A stretch of DNA of 64,000 bases, from contig NZ_LHPC01000029.1 in NCBI RefSeq assembly GCF_001297125.1, positions 1-64,000 of the forward strand. Reading direction: 5' to 3'. This DNA comes from Pseudomonas sp. RIT-PI-q (GTDB lineage Bacteria; Pseudomonadota; Gammaproteobacteria; Pseudomonadales; Pseudomonadaceae). The position numbers and the translations under genes were made by a program. Below, one piece after another: positions 16,546 through 29,800 of the stretch (position 1 is the stretch's first letter; the number at the start of each line of letters is the position of its first letter). Under the pieces are notes generated by a model. That model saw only the letters and a list, made by a program, of their open reading frames with translations, searched no databases and was not told the origin of the DNA.

Positions 16546-18048
16546 ATGAACGACAAGCAAACCGTGACTCAACAGGACGGCGATCTGGTTGAAGTGGAAA
16601 ACTTCGCCCCGCAATCCTCGCTGCTCGACAGCATCATTTCGCAAAGCCGTGTGGCGCGCTCCGAGACTGAGCGCACCCGTACACGTGACTTGATCGGCGA
16701 GCTGGTCAGCCAGGTGCTGGAAGGCGAAATGACGCCGAGCAAGGACCTGATTGCCGTGCTCGATGCGCGCATCGCCGAAATCGACGCGATGCTCTCCGAG
16801 CAGATGAACGAAATCATGCACGCTCGCGAATTCCAGCAACTGGAAGCGTCGTGGCGTGGCCTGAAGTATCAGGTGGACCAGACCGAAACCAGCACCACGC
16901 TGAAGATTCATTTGCTCAATGCGTCGAAGAAAGACCTGGTGCGCGACCTCAAGTCCGCCTCCGAATTCGACCAGAGCGCGCTGTTCAAAAAGATCTACGA
17001 AGAAGAATACGGCACCTTTGGTGGTGCACCGTTCGGCATGTTGCTGGGCGACTACGAGTTCAATCGCAGCCCCGAAGACATGTACCTGCTCGAAGAGATT
17101 TCCCATGTCGCCGCAGCGGCTCACGCACCGTTCATCTCGGCGGCCTCGCCTGAGCTGTTCGGCTGGGACTCGTTCACCGACATGTCCGGCCCACGGGACC
17201 TGGCGAAGATTTTCGACACCGTCGAATACGCCAAGTGGAAGTCGTTCCGCGCCTCCGAAGACTCGCGTTATGTCGGTCTGACGCTGCCGCACGTGCTGGG
17301 TCGCCTGCCTTACGGCCCGGATACCACACCGGTTGAAGAATTCAACTTCGTGGAAAGCGTCGATGGCCGCGACCACAACAAATACCTGTGGATGAACGCC
17401 GCCTACGCGCTGGGCACCCGGGTCACCGACGCGTTCTCGCGTTACGGCTGGTGCGTGGCGATTCGCGGTGTAGAGGGTGGCGGTCTGGTGGAAGGCCTAC
17501 CGACGCACACGTTCAAAACCGATGACGGCGAAATCGCCCTCAAGTGCCCGACCGAAATCGCCATCACCGACCGTCGTGAAAAAGAGCTGTCGGACCTTGG
17601 CTTCATTCCGCTGGTGCACTGCAAGGGCACCGACTACGCCGCGTTCTTCGGCACGCAGTCGGCGCAGAAACAGAAGCACTACAACACCGACATCGCCAAC
17701 GCCAACGCCCGGCTGTCCGCACAGCTGCAATACATCTTTGCCACCTCGCGCATCGCGCACTACATGAAGGCGATCATGCGCGACAAGATCGGCAGCTTCG
17801 CGTCCCGCAAGGACGTCGAGATGTTCCTCAACAAGTGGCTGTCGAGCTACGTGCTGCTGGATGACACCGCCAGCCAGGAAGCCAAGGCCAAGTTCCCGTT
17901 GCGCGAAGCACGGGCCGAAGTGTTCGAGGTTCCCGGCAAGCCAGGCGTGTACAAGGCCGTGACGTACCTGCGTCCGCATTATCAACTGGACGAGCTGACC
18001 GCTTCGTTGCGCCTGGTCGCCGAATTGCCGCAATCGACTCGCGGTTGA
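16546..18048 (+). CDS. tssC: T6SS contractile sheath large subunit TssC (VipB)
   Basis: A 500-residue protein. The start MNDKQTVTQQDGD at 16546 has AGGAG 7 bases upstream; the longer frame overlapping tssB is rejected. Diagnostic stretches are WRGLKYQVDQTE, the GMLLGDYEF region, PRDLAKIF, LPHVLGRLPYG and the C-terminal PGKPGVYKAVTYLRPHYQLD. Length and motifs match the family. It forms the outer sheath with TssB, and its exposed domain is the target of ClpV after contraction. Confidence 0.98.
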   Translation: MNDKQTVTQQDGDLVEVENFAPQSSLLDSIISQSRVARSETERTRTRDLIGELVSQVLEGEMTPSKDLIAVLDARIAEIDAMLSEQMNEIMHAREFQQLEASWRGLKYQVDQTETSTTLKIHLLNASKKDLVRDLKSASEFDQSALFKKIYEEEYGTFGGAPFGMLLGDYEFNRSPEDMYLLEEISHVAAAAHAPFISAASPELFGWDSFTDMSGPRDLAKIFDTVEYAKWKSFRASEDSRYVGLTLPHVLGRLPYGPDTTPVEEFNFVESVDGRDHNKYLWMNAAYALGTRVTDAFSRYGWCVAIRGVEGGGLVEGLPTHTFKTDDGEIALKCPTEIAITDRREKELSDLGFIPLVHCKGTDYAAFFGTQSAQKQKHYNTDIANANARLSAQLQYIFATSRIAHYMKAIMRDKIGSFASRKDVEMFLNKWLSSYVLLDDTASQEAKAKFPLREARAEVFEVPGKPGVYKAVTYLRPHYQLDELTASLRLVAELPQSTRG

Positions 18049-18073
18049 TCCACACCATTGCCAGGGAGGCAAT

Positions 18074-18556
18074 ATGAGTAGTCAACACAAGCTGTTGCCA
18101 TCGCTGCTGGATCGATTGCTGGACGATCATCCGCATCAATCCATGGAAGCCTCATCGCAACGCTTGTGTTCGCTGGCCGATTACAAGGCCAGCATCGTTC
18201 GCGACCTGGAGGTGCTGGTCAACACGCGCCAGTCCCTGGTCGCCAACGAGCTGGAGGGTTTCGTCAATTTGAGCGGAACCATCCTCGACTACGGCATGCC
18301 GGATTTCACCAGTCGCAGCGTGCTTGATCCACAAGATCGCCTGTTGATTCAACGACAACTGGAGAAAGCGATCACCGTCGGCGACCGGCGGTTTCGCAGC
18401 GTAAAAGTCCAACTGCTCGCCCAACAAACCGGCCAACGCATGCTGACCTTCCGCGTGGACGCAGTACTGCGCCTGCAGGACATCACTCGTCAGGTTTCCT
18501 TCGACGCTGTGCTGCAGGTCAACACCCAGGAATACAAAGTGCAGAACCTCAACTGA
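18074..18556 (+). CDS. tssE: T6SS baseplate wedge protein TssE (gp25-like)
   Basis: A 160-residue protein with the gp25/GPW fold pattern. An N-terminal LLPSLLDRLLDD is followed by SIVRDLEVLVNTRQSL and 'TILDYGMPDF' (the conserved YG-P segment), then a beta-rich C-terminus RVDAVLRLQD. It nucleates sheath assembly on the baseplate with TssF, TssG and TssK. Its stop overlaps the tssF start (TGATG). Confidence 0.95.
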   Translation: MSSQHKLLPSLLDRLLDDHPHQSMEASSQRLCSLADYKASIVRDLEVLVNTRQSLVANELEGFVNLSGTILDYGMPDFTSRSVLDPQDRLLIQRQLEKAITVGDRRFRSVKVQLLAQQTGQRMLTFRVDAVLRLQDITRQVSFDAVLQVNTQEYKVQNLN

Positions 18557-20388
18557 TGCTCGACGATCTGCTGCCCTATTACGAAAAGGAACTGTCGCAC
18601 CTGCGCTTTTTAGGCCAGGAGTTCGCGAGCCAGTACCCGAAGATTGCTTCGCGGTTGCTCATCGAGGGCGATAACTGCGAAGACCCGCACACCGAGCGCT
18701 TGATCGAAGCGTTCTCGTTCCTGTCCGCTCGCGTGCACAAAAAACTCGACGATGAGCTGCCGGAAATCGTCGAGTCGTTTCTCGAAGTGCTGTACCCGCA
18801 TTACCTGCGCCCTACCCCGTCGATGTCGATCGTCGAATTCAACCTGGGCAAGCAGGAAAAAGTCACCGAAGCTTTCCGCGTCGCCCGTCACACCGAACTC
18901 AGCGCCAACCCGATTGATGGCGTGGTGTGCAAATTCCGCACCTGCTACCCCGTCGAACTGTGGCCGGTGGCAGTGCATCAAGCGTCGTTCATTGAAATGG
19001 AACGCTCGGCGTTCAACGGTCATAGCGCTGACCTGGTCGCGCGCCTGCGCATCGGCCTGACGGCGACCTCCGACGTGTTGTTCGGCAAGATGGAGCTGGA
19101 CAGCCTGCGCTTTTTCCTCGACGGCGAAAGCACCCTGATGCTGCAGCTCTACGAGTTGCTGTTCAACAATCTGGCGAAGGCCACGTTGTCGTTCGAGGAT
19201 GAGGGGCGAACCCGCGAGATCACCTTGCCGGCGAACGCGTTGAAAGCGGTCGGTTATGGTCGCGATGAAGGCTTGGTGGACTACTCGGAGCGCTCGTTCC
19301 TGGGTTATCGCTTGCTGCACGAGTACTTCACCTTCCCGGACAAGTTCATGTTCTTCGACCTTTCGGGTTTTGCGCGGCTGTTAGCGGGCAAGAACCTCGA
19401 GAAAATCGAGATCAACTTCTACTTTTCCGATTACGACCTGAGTGATCGCCTGGCGCGCCTGACGCAGAACATCGGGCGCAATAACTTCAAGCTCAACTGC
19501 ACGCCGATCATCAATCTGTTCCGCCAGCAGGCGGAGCCGATCAAGTTGACCCATGCCCAGCACGAATATGCCGTGACGCCGGATGTGCGCCTGCAAGGCT
19601 CGGCAGAAGTGGTGTCGATCGATCGAGTGCGGCGGGTGCGAAAAGTCGCCGGTGTCGATCAGGTCGGCACCTGTCATCCGTTCTTCGAACCGCGTGGCGA
19701 TCAGGGTCCCGGCCAGAGCTTCTGGATCGCCCGCCGTCGGCCGGTGCAGTCGCGCCAGCGTGATGGCTCGGACGTGTTTATCCGCGTGGTGGATCGAGAA
19801 CTGGAGTTGATCAATTCCAGCAACGACACCTTGAGCCTGCGCCTGACCTGCAGCAATCGCGACCTGCCCTTGATGTTGCCGTTCGGCGGTGAGCGCGGCG
19901 ACTTCAACATTCCGGGCAACTCGGTGATCCAGGACATCCGTTGCCTGCGCAAACCCACCGCAACAGCGCGTGTCCCGCTGGGCAACGGGGTGATCTGGCG
20001 GCTGATTTCGCACCTCTCGCTCAACCACATGTCGCTGGTGTCCCAGGGTCGCGAAGTGCTGCTGGAGCTGCTGTCGCTCTACAACTACCGCAACGTCTCG
20101 GCACTGCGCAAACAGATCAACGGCATTGTCTCGGTCAGCAGCGAGGCGGTGGTGGCACGCATCGGCCATCCGCGCCCGAACTTTGTCCGCGGCGTCGGCA
20201 TCACCCTCAATTTCGATGAAAGCCAGTACACCGGCAGCGGTGTGTTTTTGTTCGGCATGGTGCTCGACCACTTCTTTGGCCAGTACTGCACGATGAACAG
20301 TTTTACCCAATTAACCCTTCGCACCTTGCAGCGCGAAAAGAGAGTCGTCCAATGGCCACCGCGAACCGGCGATCAACCCCTGGTCTGA
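18556..20388 (+). CDS. tssF: T6SS baseplate protein TssF
   Basis: A 610-residue protein opening MLDDLLPYYEKELSHLRFLG, with the usual PKIASRLL, 'DPHTERLIEAFSFLSARV', and 'FLEVLYPHYLRPTPSMSIV' segments of TssF. The C-terminal part (FVRGVGITLNFDE and the FGQYCTMNSF motif) is also typical. Two copies combine with TssG as baseplate wedges. It overlaps tssG by 37 bp, showing tight coupling. Confidence 0.97.
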   Translation: MLDDLLPYYEKELSHLRFLGQEFASQYPKIASRLLIEGDNCEDPHTERLIEAFSFLSARVHKKLDDELPEIVESFLEVLYPHYLRPTPSMSIVEFNLGKQEKVTEAFRVARHTELSANPIDGVVCKFRTCYPVELWPVAVHQASFIEMERSAFNGHSADLVARLRIGLTATSDVLFGKMELDSLRFFLDGESTLMLQLYELLFNNLAKATLSFEDEGRTREITLPANALKAVGYGRDEGLVDYSERSFLGYRLLHEYFTFPDKFMFFDLSGFARLLAGKNLEKIEINFYFSDYDLSDRLARLTQNIGRNNFKLNCTPIINLFRQQAEPIKLTHAQHEYAVTPDVRLQGSAEVVSIDRVRRVRKVAGVDQVGTCHPFFEPRGDQGPGQSFWIARRRPVQSRQRDGSDVFIRVVDRELELINSSNDTLSLRLTCSNRDLPLMLPFGGERGDFNIPGNSVIQDIRCLRKPTATARVPLGNGVIWRLISHLSLNHMSLVSQGREVLLELLSLYNYRNVSALRKQINGIVSVSSEAVVARIGHPRPNFVRGVGITLNFDESQYTGSGVFLFGMVLDHFFGQYCTMNSFTQLTLRTLQREKRVVQWPPRTGDQPLV

Positions 20389-21418
20389 TCGACCAGGCAA
20401 GGGCTGAGCCGCACCGATTCGAGTTTTTCCAATTGGTGCGTTTGCTCCGCCTGCATTACAGCAGAACCGGGCGCATGGACCTGGACACTCGACCGCACGA
20501 AGACCCGTTGCGTTTTCGCTCGCAGCTGTCGCTGAACTTCCCTGCCAGCGAAGTCAGCGATTTGCAGTTTGAGCGTGAAGGCAAGGTGTCGGCGGCAGGT
20601 TTGCCCCTGTCTGAAGTGCAAGTCACGTTCATGGGGCTGGTCGGGCCGTCCGGCGTGTTGCCGCGCCCCTACACCGAATTGTTGATCGAACGGCATATCC
20701 AGCACCGCGATGATGCGGCCCATGCGTTCCTCGATATGTTCTCGCATCGCATGACCACGCTGTTCTACGAGGCCTGGCAGAAATACAAGTTCTACATCGA
20801 ATACGAACGCAACGGCACCTCGGATTTTGATCGCTACCTGCTCAACCTGGTGGGTTTCGGGCCTGAGGCGCAGAAGCAGAAATTCGACAAGCAAGGCTCA
20901 CCGTTACGGCGCGAACTGTTCAGCTACTTCTCCGGTCTGTTCGCGCAGAAACCGCGCAACTCGCTGAACCTTGAAGTGATGCTGTCCTTCTATTTTTCGC
21001 TGCCGTTCAAGGTCAAGCCGTTTGCCGGACGCTGGCTGAAACTCGACGCCAGCCAATGCACGCAATTGGGTCGCAAAAACGCCGTGCTCGGGCAAAGCGC
21101 AGTCGCCGGCAACCGGGTCTGGGATTACCAATCGTGCGTGCGCATCGAGCTCGGTCCGCTGGACCTGGTCGACTATCAACGCTTCCAGCCAGGCACCGTG
21201 GACTACCAGAAACTGGTGGAGCTGGTGCGGTTCTACGTCGGCGCCGAACTGGACTTCCAGTTGTCGCCCCGGCTCAAACCCGAAGCAATCCCCGTGGCCC
21301 GCCTCGGTCGCCAGGGCAACGTTGCACTGGGCTGGCAAGGCTGGCTCAAACGCCCTGGTGTCGACGTGGAACCTTCCCGTTGCGCCCTCTTCCACATTCC
21401 TTTTGATGGGGTCTCCCT

Positions 21419-21422
<4 letters not shown>
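20352..21422 (+). CDS. tssG: T6SS baseplate protein TssG
   Basis: A 356-residue protein with TssG hallmarks. RFEFFQLVRLLR near the start is followed by 'RFRSQLSLNFPASEV', then 'FMGLVGPSGVLPRPYTELL'. A conserved RDDAAHAFLDMFSHRM segment lies near residues 115-135. The ATG at 20352 is inside the tssF end. It forms the F2G wedge connecting TssE, TssK and VgrG. Its stop overlaps the GTG start of clpV. Confidence 0.97.
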
Positions 21423-24022
<2,600 letters not shown>

Positions 24023-24045
24023 ATGAGTATTTAAAGGTAGCCATC

Positions 24046-24804
24046 ATGGATAACAGACATTCAAGGAAGCGCCCTGCGCAGCCGGCATTGGCAAAATGCC
24101 TGACCGCAGTGGCATTGATGATGGCGTTGACGGCCTGTGGCGTCACCGACCGAGTCAGCAAGCGGGTCGACGATACGTGGGCCGGCGACATGCTGTTCGA
24201 CGATAACGAGAAGGTCATCCTCACGTCCGACGGCGGCAATCAGCTCAATCCCGACGAGTCCGGCAAACCGTTGTCGGTGGTGATTCGCGTGTATCAGCTG
24301 ACGTCGCTGGAACGTTTTTCGTCGATCGACGCCGACACGCTGTGGGACGACCCGCAAAAAGCCCTCGGCAATACGCTGCTCGAAAACCGCGAAATCACCT
24401 TGCTGCCGGGCATGGGGCAAGTCGACAAGTGGCCGTTGAACAAGGCCGCCGGCTACGTCGGCGTCGCGGCGTTTTTCCGCTCGGATGAAAACAGCCGCTG
24501 GAAGGTCGCGTTTGACGCCAACTCGCTGCGCAAGGATGGCATCTGGTTTTCCGCTGATGGCCTGCGGGTGCTGGTGGATAACAACAGCGTAACCGCCGTG
24601 AGCGGCGTCGATGTGTTGAACAAACCCAAGACCCAGGAACAGCTCGCCCAAGCCTCTGCCCTGCCCGACCCGCCCGCGCAACCAACCCTCACCCAGCGTG
24701 TGCAGGACGCGGCCGTGCAACAGGCTGAAGACACCGCGACCAGCTCTGCGCAAAAAGTCACCGAGTCAAAATTAAACTCTCTATTGGAAGGCGTTCATGA
24801 GTAA
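24046..24804 (+). CDS. tssJ: T6SS outer-membrane lipoprotein TssJ, with long C-terminal tail
   Basis: A 252-residue lipoprotein: basic N-terminus (HSRKRP), hydrophobic core and lipobox LTAC with Cys31. The transthyretin-like TssJ domain follows (PLSVVIRVYQLTSLERFSSID to ENSRWKVAFDAN). The start at 24046 has AAAGG upstream. It anchors the TssM periplasmic domain to the outer membrane. Typical TssJ proteins are about 150-180 residues; this one carries an extra Ala/Gln/Pro-rich tail of about 50 residues (TLTQRVQDAAVQQAEDT) of unknown role. It overlaps tssK by 8 bp. Confidence 0.95.
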   Translation: MDNRHSRKRPAQPALAKCLTAVALMMALTACGVTDRVSKRVDDTWAGDMLFDDNEKVILTSDGGNQLNPDESGKPLSVVIRVYQLTSLERFSSIDADTLWDDPQKALGNTLLENREITLLPGMGQVDKWPLNKAAGYVGVAAFFRSDENSRWKVAFDANSLRKDGIWFSADGLRVLVDNNSVTAVSGVDVLNKPKTQEQLAQASALPDPPAQPTLTQRVQDAAVQQAEDTATSSAQKVTESKLNSLLEGVHE

Positions 24805-26140
24805 GCAAAGCCGGGTGATGTGGTCGGAAGGCATGTTCCTTTTGCCACAACATTTCCAATATCAGGATGAGTTCCACCAGCATCAGCTGGCGGAGTCGAC
24901 ACTGCGCAACACGCCTTTCCATTGGGGCGTGCAAATGCTGCAGGTCGATGAAGAGGCGCTCGCAGCCGGTTCGTTGCAACTGAAACGGTTGAAGCTGGTG
25001 TTTCCCGACGGCAGCCTTTACGACGCGCCGCAACATGATCCGCTGCCGGCGGCGCGTGACTTGAAGGACTTGCTCAAGGGCAACGACTTGAAGGTCTACG
25101 CTGCGCTGAAACTGCCGGAGCCCTTCGGCATGAACTACGTCGAAGACGGCCAGGAACAAAAAAGTGCACGACGGTTTCGCAAGCAGTTCGATACCTTGCC
25201 GGACCTTAACGAAGGCGACCTCGAAAACGAAATCACCAGCCTGCGCCTGAACGTGGTGATGCTGATCGACGGCGACACGCTGGATGGCTACAGCCACTGC
25301 CCGATTGCCCGACTGTCGCGCAACAACATCGGTGGCTTCAACCTCGATCCACACTTCGTGCACCCGACCTTGCACGTTGGCACTCACGAAACCCTGACCG
25401 GTCTGGGCAAGCGACTGCTCGGCGCGCTGCAATCGAAAAGCAAGGCGCTGTCGGGCCGTCGTCGTGAACGCGCGGACCAGATTGCCGAATTCGGCTCCAG
25501 CGACGTCACCCTGTTCTGGCTGTTGAACACGGTGAACCGTGCGCACCCGGGCCTGGCGCACCTGCTCGCCCACCCGCGCCTGCACCCCGAGCGCTTGTAC
25601 CTGTTTCTGGCGGAACTCGCCGGCGGCTTGCTGACGTTTTCGCTGGACACGCAACTCAACGACATCCCCGAATATGACCATCACGACCCGGCGGCCTCGC
25701 TGGTCAAGCTCGATGAAATGATTCGCGTACTGCTCGACAACGTCGTGCCTAACCAATGCGTGATCATCAACCTGACCCAGACCAAGCCTTCGTACTGGCA
25801 GGGACAGTTGCTCGACCCGCGCCTGGCCGAGGCCGATTTCTATATTTCGGTGCACGCCGACATGCCTGGTTCCAGCCTGCTGGAGCTGGTGCCACGCGCG
25901 TTCAAAGTCGGTTCGCCGGAAGACATTGAAGTCGTGGTCAACAGCGCCATGCCGGGCGTCACGCTCAATCACTCGACCCGCTTGCCCAACGCGATTCCGG
26001 TGCGGCTGGACAATCACTACTTCTCCATCGAGCCGCATGGCCGGGTGTATGAACGCATGATGAGTGCCCAGGCCATCTCTTTTTACGCACCCAGCGCCTT
26101 TACCAATCTCAAGCTTGAACTGATGGCGGTACTCAAATGA
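24797..26140 (+). CDS. tssK: T6SS baseplate-membrane connector TssK
   Basis: A 447-residue protein starting MSKQSRVMWSEGMFLLPQHF, the TssK signature. The shoulder, neck and head domains are of full length, with 'HPRLHPERLYLFLAELAGGLLTFS' in the middle and a C-terminal 'HYFSIEPHGRVYERMMSAQAISFY' head region. It links baseplate wedges to TssL and TssM. The stop overlaps the tssL start (ATGA). Confidence 0.97.
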   Translation: MSKQSRVMWSEGMFLLPQHFQYQDEFHQHQLAESTLRNTPFHWGVQMLQVDEEALAAGSLQLKRLKLVFPDGSLYDAPQHDPLPAARDLKDLLKGNDLKVYAALKLPEPFGMNYVEDGQEQKSARRFRKQFDTLPDLNEGDLENEITSLRLNVVMLIDGDTLDGYSHCPIARLSRNNIGGFNLDPHFVHPTLHVGTHETLTGLGKRLLGALQSKSKALSGRRRERADQIAEFGSSDVTLFWLLNTVNRAHPGLAHLLAHPRLHPERLYLFLAELAGGLLTFSLDTQLNDIPEYDHHDPAASLVKLDEMIRVLLDNVVPNQCVIINLTQTKPSYWQGQLLDPRLAEADFYISVHADMPGSSLLELVPRAFKVGSPEDIEVVVNSAMPGVTLNHSTRLPNAIPVRLDNHYFSIEPHGRVYERMMSAQAISFYAPSAFTNLKLELMAVLK

Positions 26141-26850
26141 ACGAAGCCGTAATGCAAGGCGCCGTGGCGGCCGCAACTGAAAAACCGGTGTTGAAAGACC
26201 TGGTGCAAGACTTCATCAGCATGGCGCTGATCGTGCGCAAAGGCCGTCAAGTAACCTCGGTCACCGCCTTTGAGGCGAGCATCGACGCGTTCTTCTCGAC
26301 GCTGGAACGCGAAGCCCGTAACGCCAACTACAGCGTTGAACAAGTCAAGGACACGCAATACGCCCTGTGTGCCTTCCTCGACGAAAGCGTGTTGCGCTCC
26401 GGCGAAAACGACCTGCGTCGTCACTTCGAACTGCAGCCCTTGCAGTTCCGCTATTTCGGCGTGCACCTGGCCGGCGAAGGCTTTTTCGAGAAAATCGATT
26501 CGTTGCGCAGTGACGTCAAGCAAAACCTGGATGTGCTTGAGGTCTATCACCTGTGCCTGGCGCTGGGTTTCGAAGGCAAATTCAGCCTCGGCCAGAAAGA
26601 CCAGTTGCGCTACTTGGCCAACACCCTGGGCCAGGACATCGCGCGCTACCGCAAGACGCCCAAGGCGCTCTCGCCGGATTGGGCATTGCCCGACCAGGTC
26701 TCGCAGATGCTGCGCCATGAAGTTCCCGTTTGGCTCTATCTGGTGCTCATTGCGCTGGTCTGCGTGGGTGTTTACCTGACGCTGGACTGGCTGTTGGCCA
26801 AGGACGTAGCCGCATTGTCCGAACAAATCAGCCAGCTGTTCAGTGCCTGA
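26137..26850 (+). CDS. tssL: T6SS inner-membrane protein TssL (DotU/IcmH)
   Basis: A 237-residue C-tail-anchored protein. The cytoplasmic helical domain contains QVKDTQYALCAFLDESVL and FFEKIDSLR, the DotU signatures, and is followed by 'VYHLCLALGFEGKF'. One membrane segment (VWLYLVLIALVCVGVYLTL) lies near residues 198-216. There is no peptidoglycan-binding OmpA extension, unlike 'evolved' TssL proteins; such a domain occurs instead on the second IcmF protein of this cluster. It forms the membrane complex with TssM and TssJ. Confidence 0.97.
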   Translation: MNEAVMQGAVAAATEKPVLKDLVQDFISMALIVRKGRQVTSVTAFEASIDAFFSTLEREARNANYSVEQVKDTQYALCAFLDESVLRSGENDLRRHFELQPLQFRYFGVHLAGEGFFEKIDSLRSDVKQNLDVLEVYHLCLALGFEGKFSLGQKDQLRYLANTLGQDIARYRKTPKALSPDWALPDQVSQMLRHEVPVWLYLVLIALVCVGVYLTLDWLLAKDVAALSEQISQLFSA

Positions 26851-26880
26851 GCGCACCTCAGGTAATCGAGTCAGGAAGAC

Positions 26881-29800
26881 ATGAAGACATTATTGCGTTT
26901 GTTGAAAAGCTTTTGGTTTGTCATCCCCGTGCTGTGGCTGGCGAGCCTGGCGGTTTGCTGGTTCGCTGCGCCACACGTGAGCTGGCTGCGTGGCTACACG
27001 CTGGAGGCGATGGCGATCATCAGCGCCTTCTATTTGCTGATCATCGTGCTGCGTCAGTACAAGCGCATCCGCGCTGAACACAACCTTGAGAACCTGGTGC
27101 AGATCGAGGTCGATCGATCGCTTAAATCCACCGGTGAATTCCGCGACCAGCAAGTGCTGCGCGAACGCCTCAAGCACGCTATCGCGATGCTGCGCACCGA
27201 CCGCTCGGCCGGTGGCGGCGGTTCGTCGGCGCTTTACGATCTGCCGTGGTATCTGGTCATCGGCATGTCCGGCGCCGGCAAGACCTCATTGCTGACGCGC
27301 TCCGGTCTCTCCGCGAGCATCGCCAACAGCGCCAATGACACCCAAAGCGGTACGCAACATTGCGACTGGTACTTCAGCCCTGAGGCCGTGATGATCGACA
27401 CGGCCGGTCGTTACCTGCGGGACGACCAGTCGGCCAGCGAATTCGCCGCGTTTTTGCGGATGCTGAAAAAGCAACGCAACAAAGCCGCCGTCAACGGCCT
27501 GGTGCTGGTCGTGAGCCTGCCCGAGCTGCTGGCTGCCAGCGCCACCGAGCGCAACGAGCTCGCGGCGCAACTGGTGTCGCGCATCGAGGAGTACACCGCC
27601 TGCCTGGACCCCAACCCGCCGATCTACCTGATGTTGAGCAAGACCGATCAGCTGCCGGGTTTCAGCCAGGCTTTTGAAGGCCTGGACCTGAACGAACGCC
27701 AGCAACCGTTGGGCATGACCTTCGGTTTGTCGGAAATCCGCAACCAGGGTTTGCGCCCGGTACTGGATGCCAAGCTGGCCAACCTGCACAGCCATATTCG
27801 CCGTCACGTCGACGCGCAGATGATTGCGTTGGGCGCCGATGCCAACAGCGCGCTGCTGAACTTCCCGAACTATTTTTCCGAACTGTCGGTGGTGCTCGAG
27901 CAATTTCTCCAGCACTTCGCCCAGACGCGCCATACCGGTACGCAACTGTTGCTGCGCGGCCTGTATTTCACCAGCGCCCTGCAAACCGATCAGCAACTGA
28001 GCCAAGTCTATGAAGATGATCTCGCCGAGTCATTTTCGCTGTTGCCAGAAGCCGAGCACGACAAGCACCCGCACAGCAGCGGCAAGAAAATCAGCGACCG
28101 CAGCTATTTCATTACCGATACGTTCCGCCGGGTGATTTTCCCCGACCGCGACCTGACGCTTTATCAGTCGCGCTCCGGACACAACAAATCGTTCAGCCCT
28201 GCTGTGCTGGGCGTGGCAGTGCTGGCCGCGCTGGTGTTCATTGGCTGGCAAACCCTGTCCTTCCAGAACAATCGTCAGTGGCTGGCCGCGTTGCGTGAGC
28301 AACTGAACGAGCTGCAACAATCACCGGAGCGCGCCGAGTTGCTGGCCTCGGGCCAAGGCCTGGAATTGCTCCGCGATCAACTCGCCGCCATCGAGAAGCA
28401 CCGCGCCAAAGGCGTGCCACTGCAACTCAGCGCTGGCCTCTATCGCGGCGATGACATCTACCGCGTCGCACAGACTGCTTATTTGCAGCAGTTGCGTACT
28501 CAGGCGCTCGAACCGATCACCCTGCAACTTCAATTGCAGATGCGCGCTTTCAATGAGTTCGCAAAAACCATGGACCCGCAGAACAGCTTCGCGGCGGCGC
28601 CCGTCAAGGCCGGCAGTCCGTCAGCCAAAGCTCGCGCGCAAGGCCTGAAACTGCCGACCCGCTTGAGCAGCGTTCCGCGCAGCGCCGGCGATGTCACCAG
28701 TCGTTTGAGCGCGGCGGCCAAGGGTTCCGCGAACAAGGTGCGCGGGGATGCGATGACCGCACTGCGCAATCCAGCCACGGCGAGCGATGCCGCTGAACTG
28801 TCGGCGACCACCGGTGGGCTCTCGTTGTCCGAGGAAATGCTCGGTCGACTGGATGAGCGCCAGGTCGCCTCCATCATCGAGTCCTATAACGCGCTGAAGC
28901 TGTACTTGATGCTGACGCAACCTGAAACCCACCCTGAGCCAGAGTTCGTCGGCGCGGCGTTGCCGGTTGCCTGGGCCAACACCGCCAATACCGACAACCC
29001 GGTCAGCACGGCCGTTATTCAGGACAACTCGCCGGTCTACGTGCAACTGCTGAAAAATGGCCAGGCGCCGTCCCTGCCCCGTAACGACCAATTAATCAGC
29101 GAAACCCGCAATAGCTTGAAGTCGTTCATGATTTCCAGCTCGCTGGTGGACCGTGAATATCTGCGCCTGCAATTGGAGTCCAGCCGCCAGTTTCCGGCCG
29201 TGGGCCTGAGCGATCTGGTGCCCCTGCCTGGGCGTCAGTTGTTGTACGGCAGCGAAGCGGTGCCGGCGATTTTCACCCGTCAGGGTTGGGAACAGTTTGT
29301 GAAGCCTGAGCTGATCAAACTGCTGTCGGGCAACCTGCAAAACGAATCGGACTGGGTACTCGATGGCGAAGGCGGCGACAGCCTGGTGCAGAAAGCCAAC
29401 TTCATCCGTGAGTTCATGACGCGTTACAAACGCGACTACACCCAAGCCTGGTACACCTTGATCGACAGCGTCGGTGTTCGCCATTTCACCGACATGGCCA
29501 ACGCGACCCAACAACTGTCGCTGCTCAGCGACGTGCAGAACTCGCCGGTGAAAAACCTGCTGGCCGCGGTCAACGACAACACTCAATGGGATGTGCCTGC
29601 ACCGCGTGAAACGCAGCAACCGGGGATCAAGCGCGATGACGGTTTCTGGGGCAAGGTCACGGGGATTTTCGATGCGCAGGATGCCTCGCCCAACGCGCTG
29701 ATTTCGCCGCTGCCTGCGGTGGATGACGGCAGCCTGGCCAAGCGCTTCGAGCCGGTGTCGCGGGTCTTCGCCGTACAGAACGCCGAGGGCGCCGACAGCA

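Noticed and set aside
24758..26176. 472-codon minus-strand frame
   Set aside because: Antisense to tssK, with no recognisable domain.
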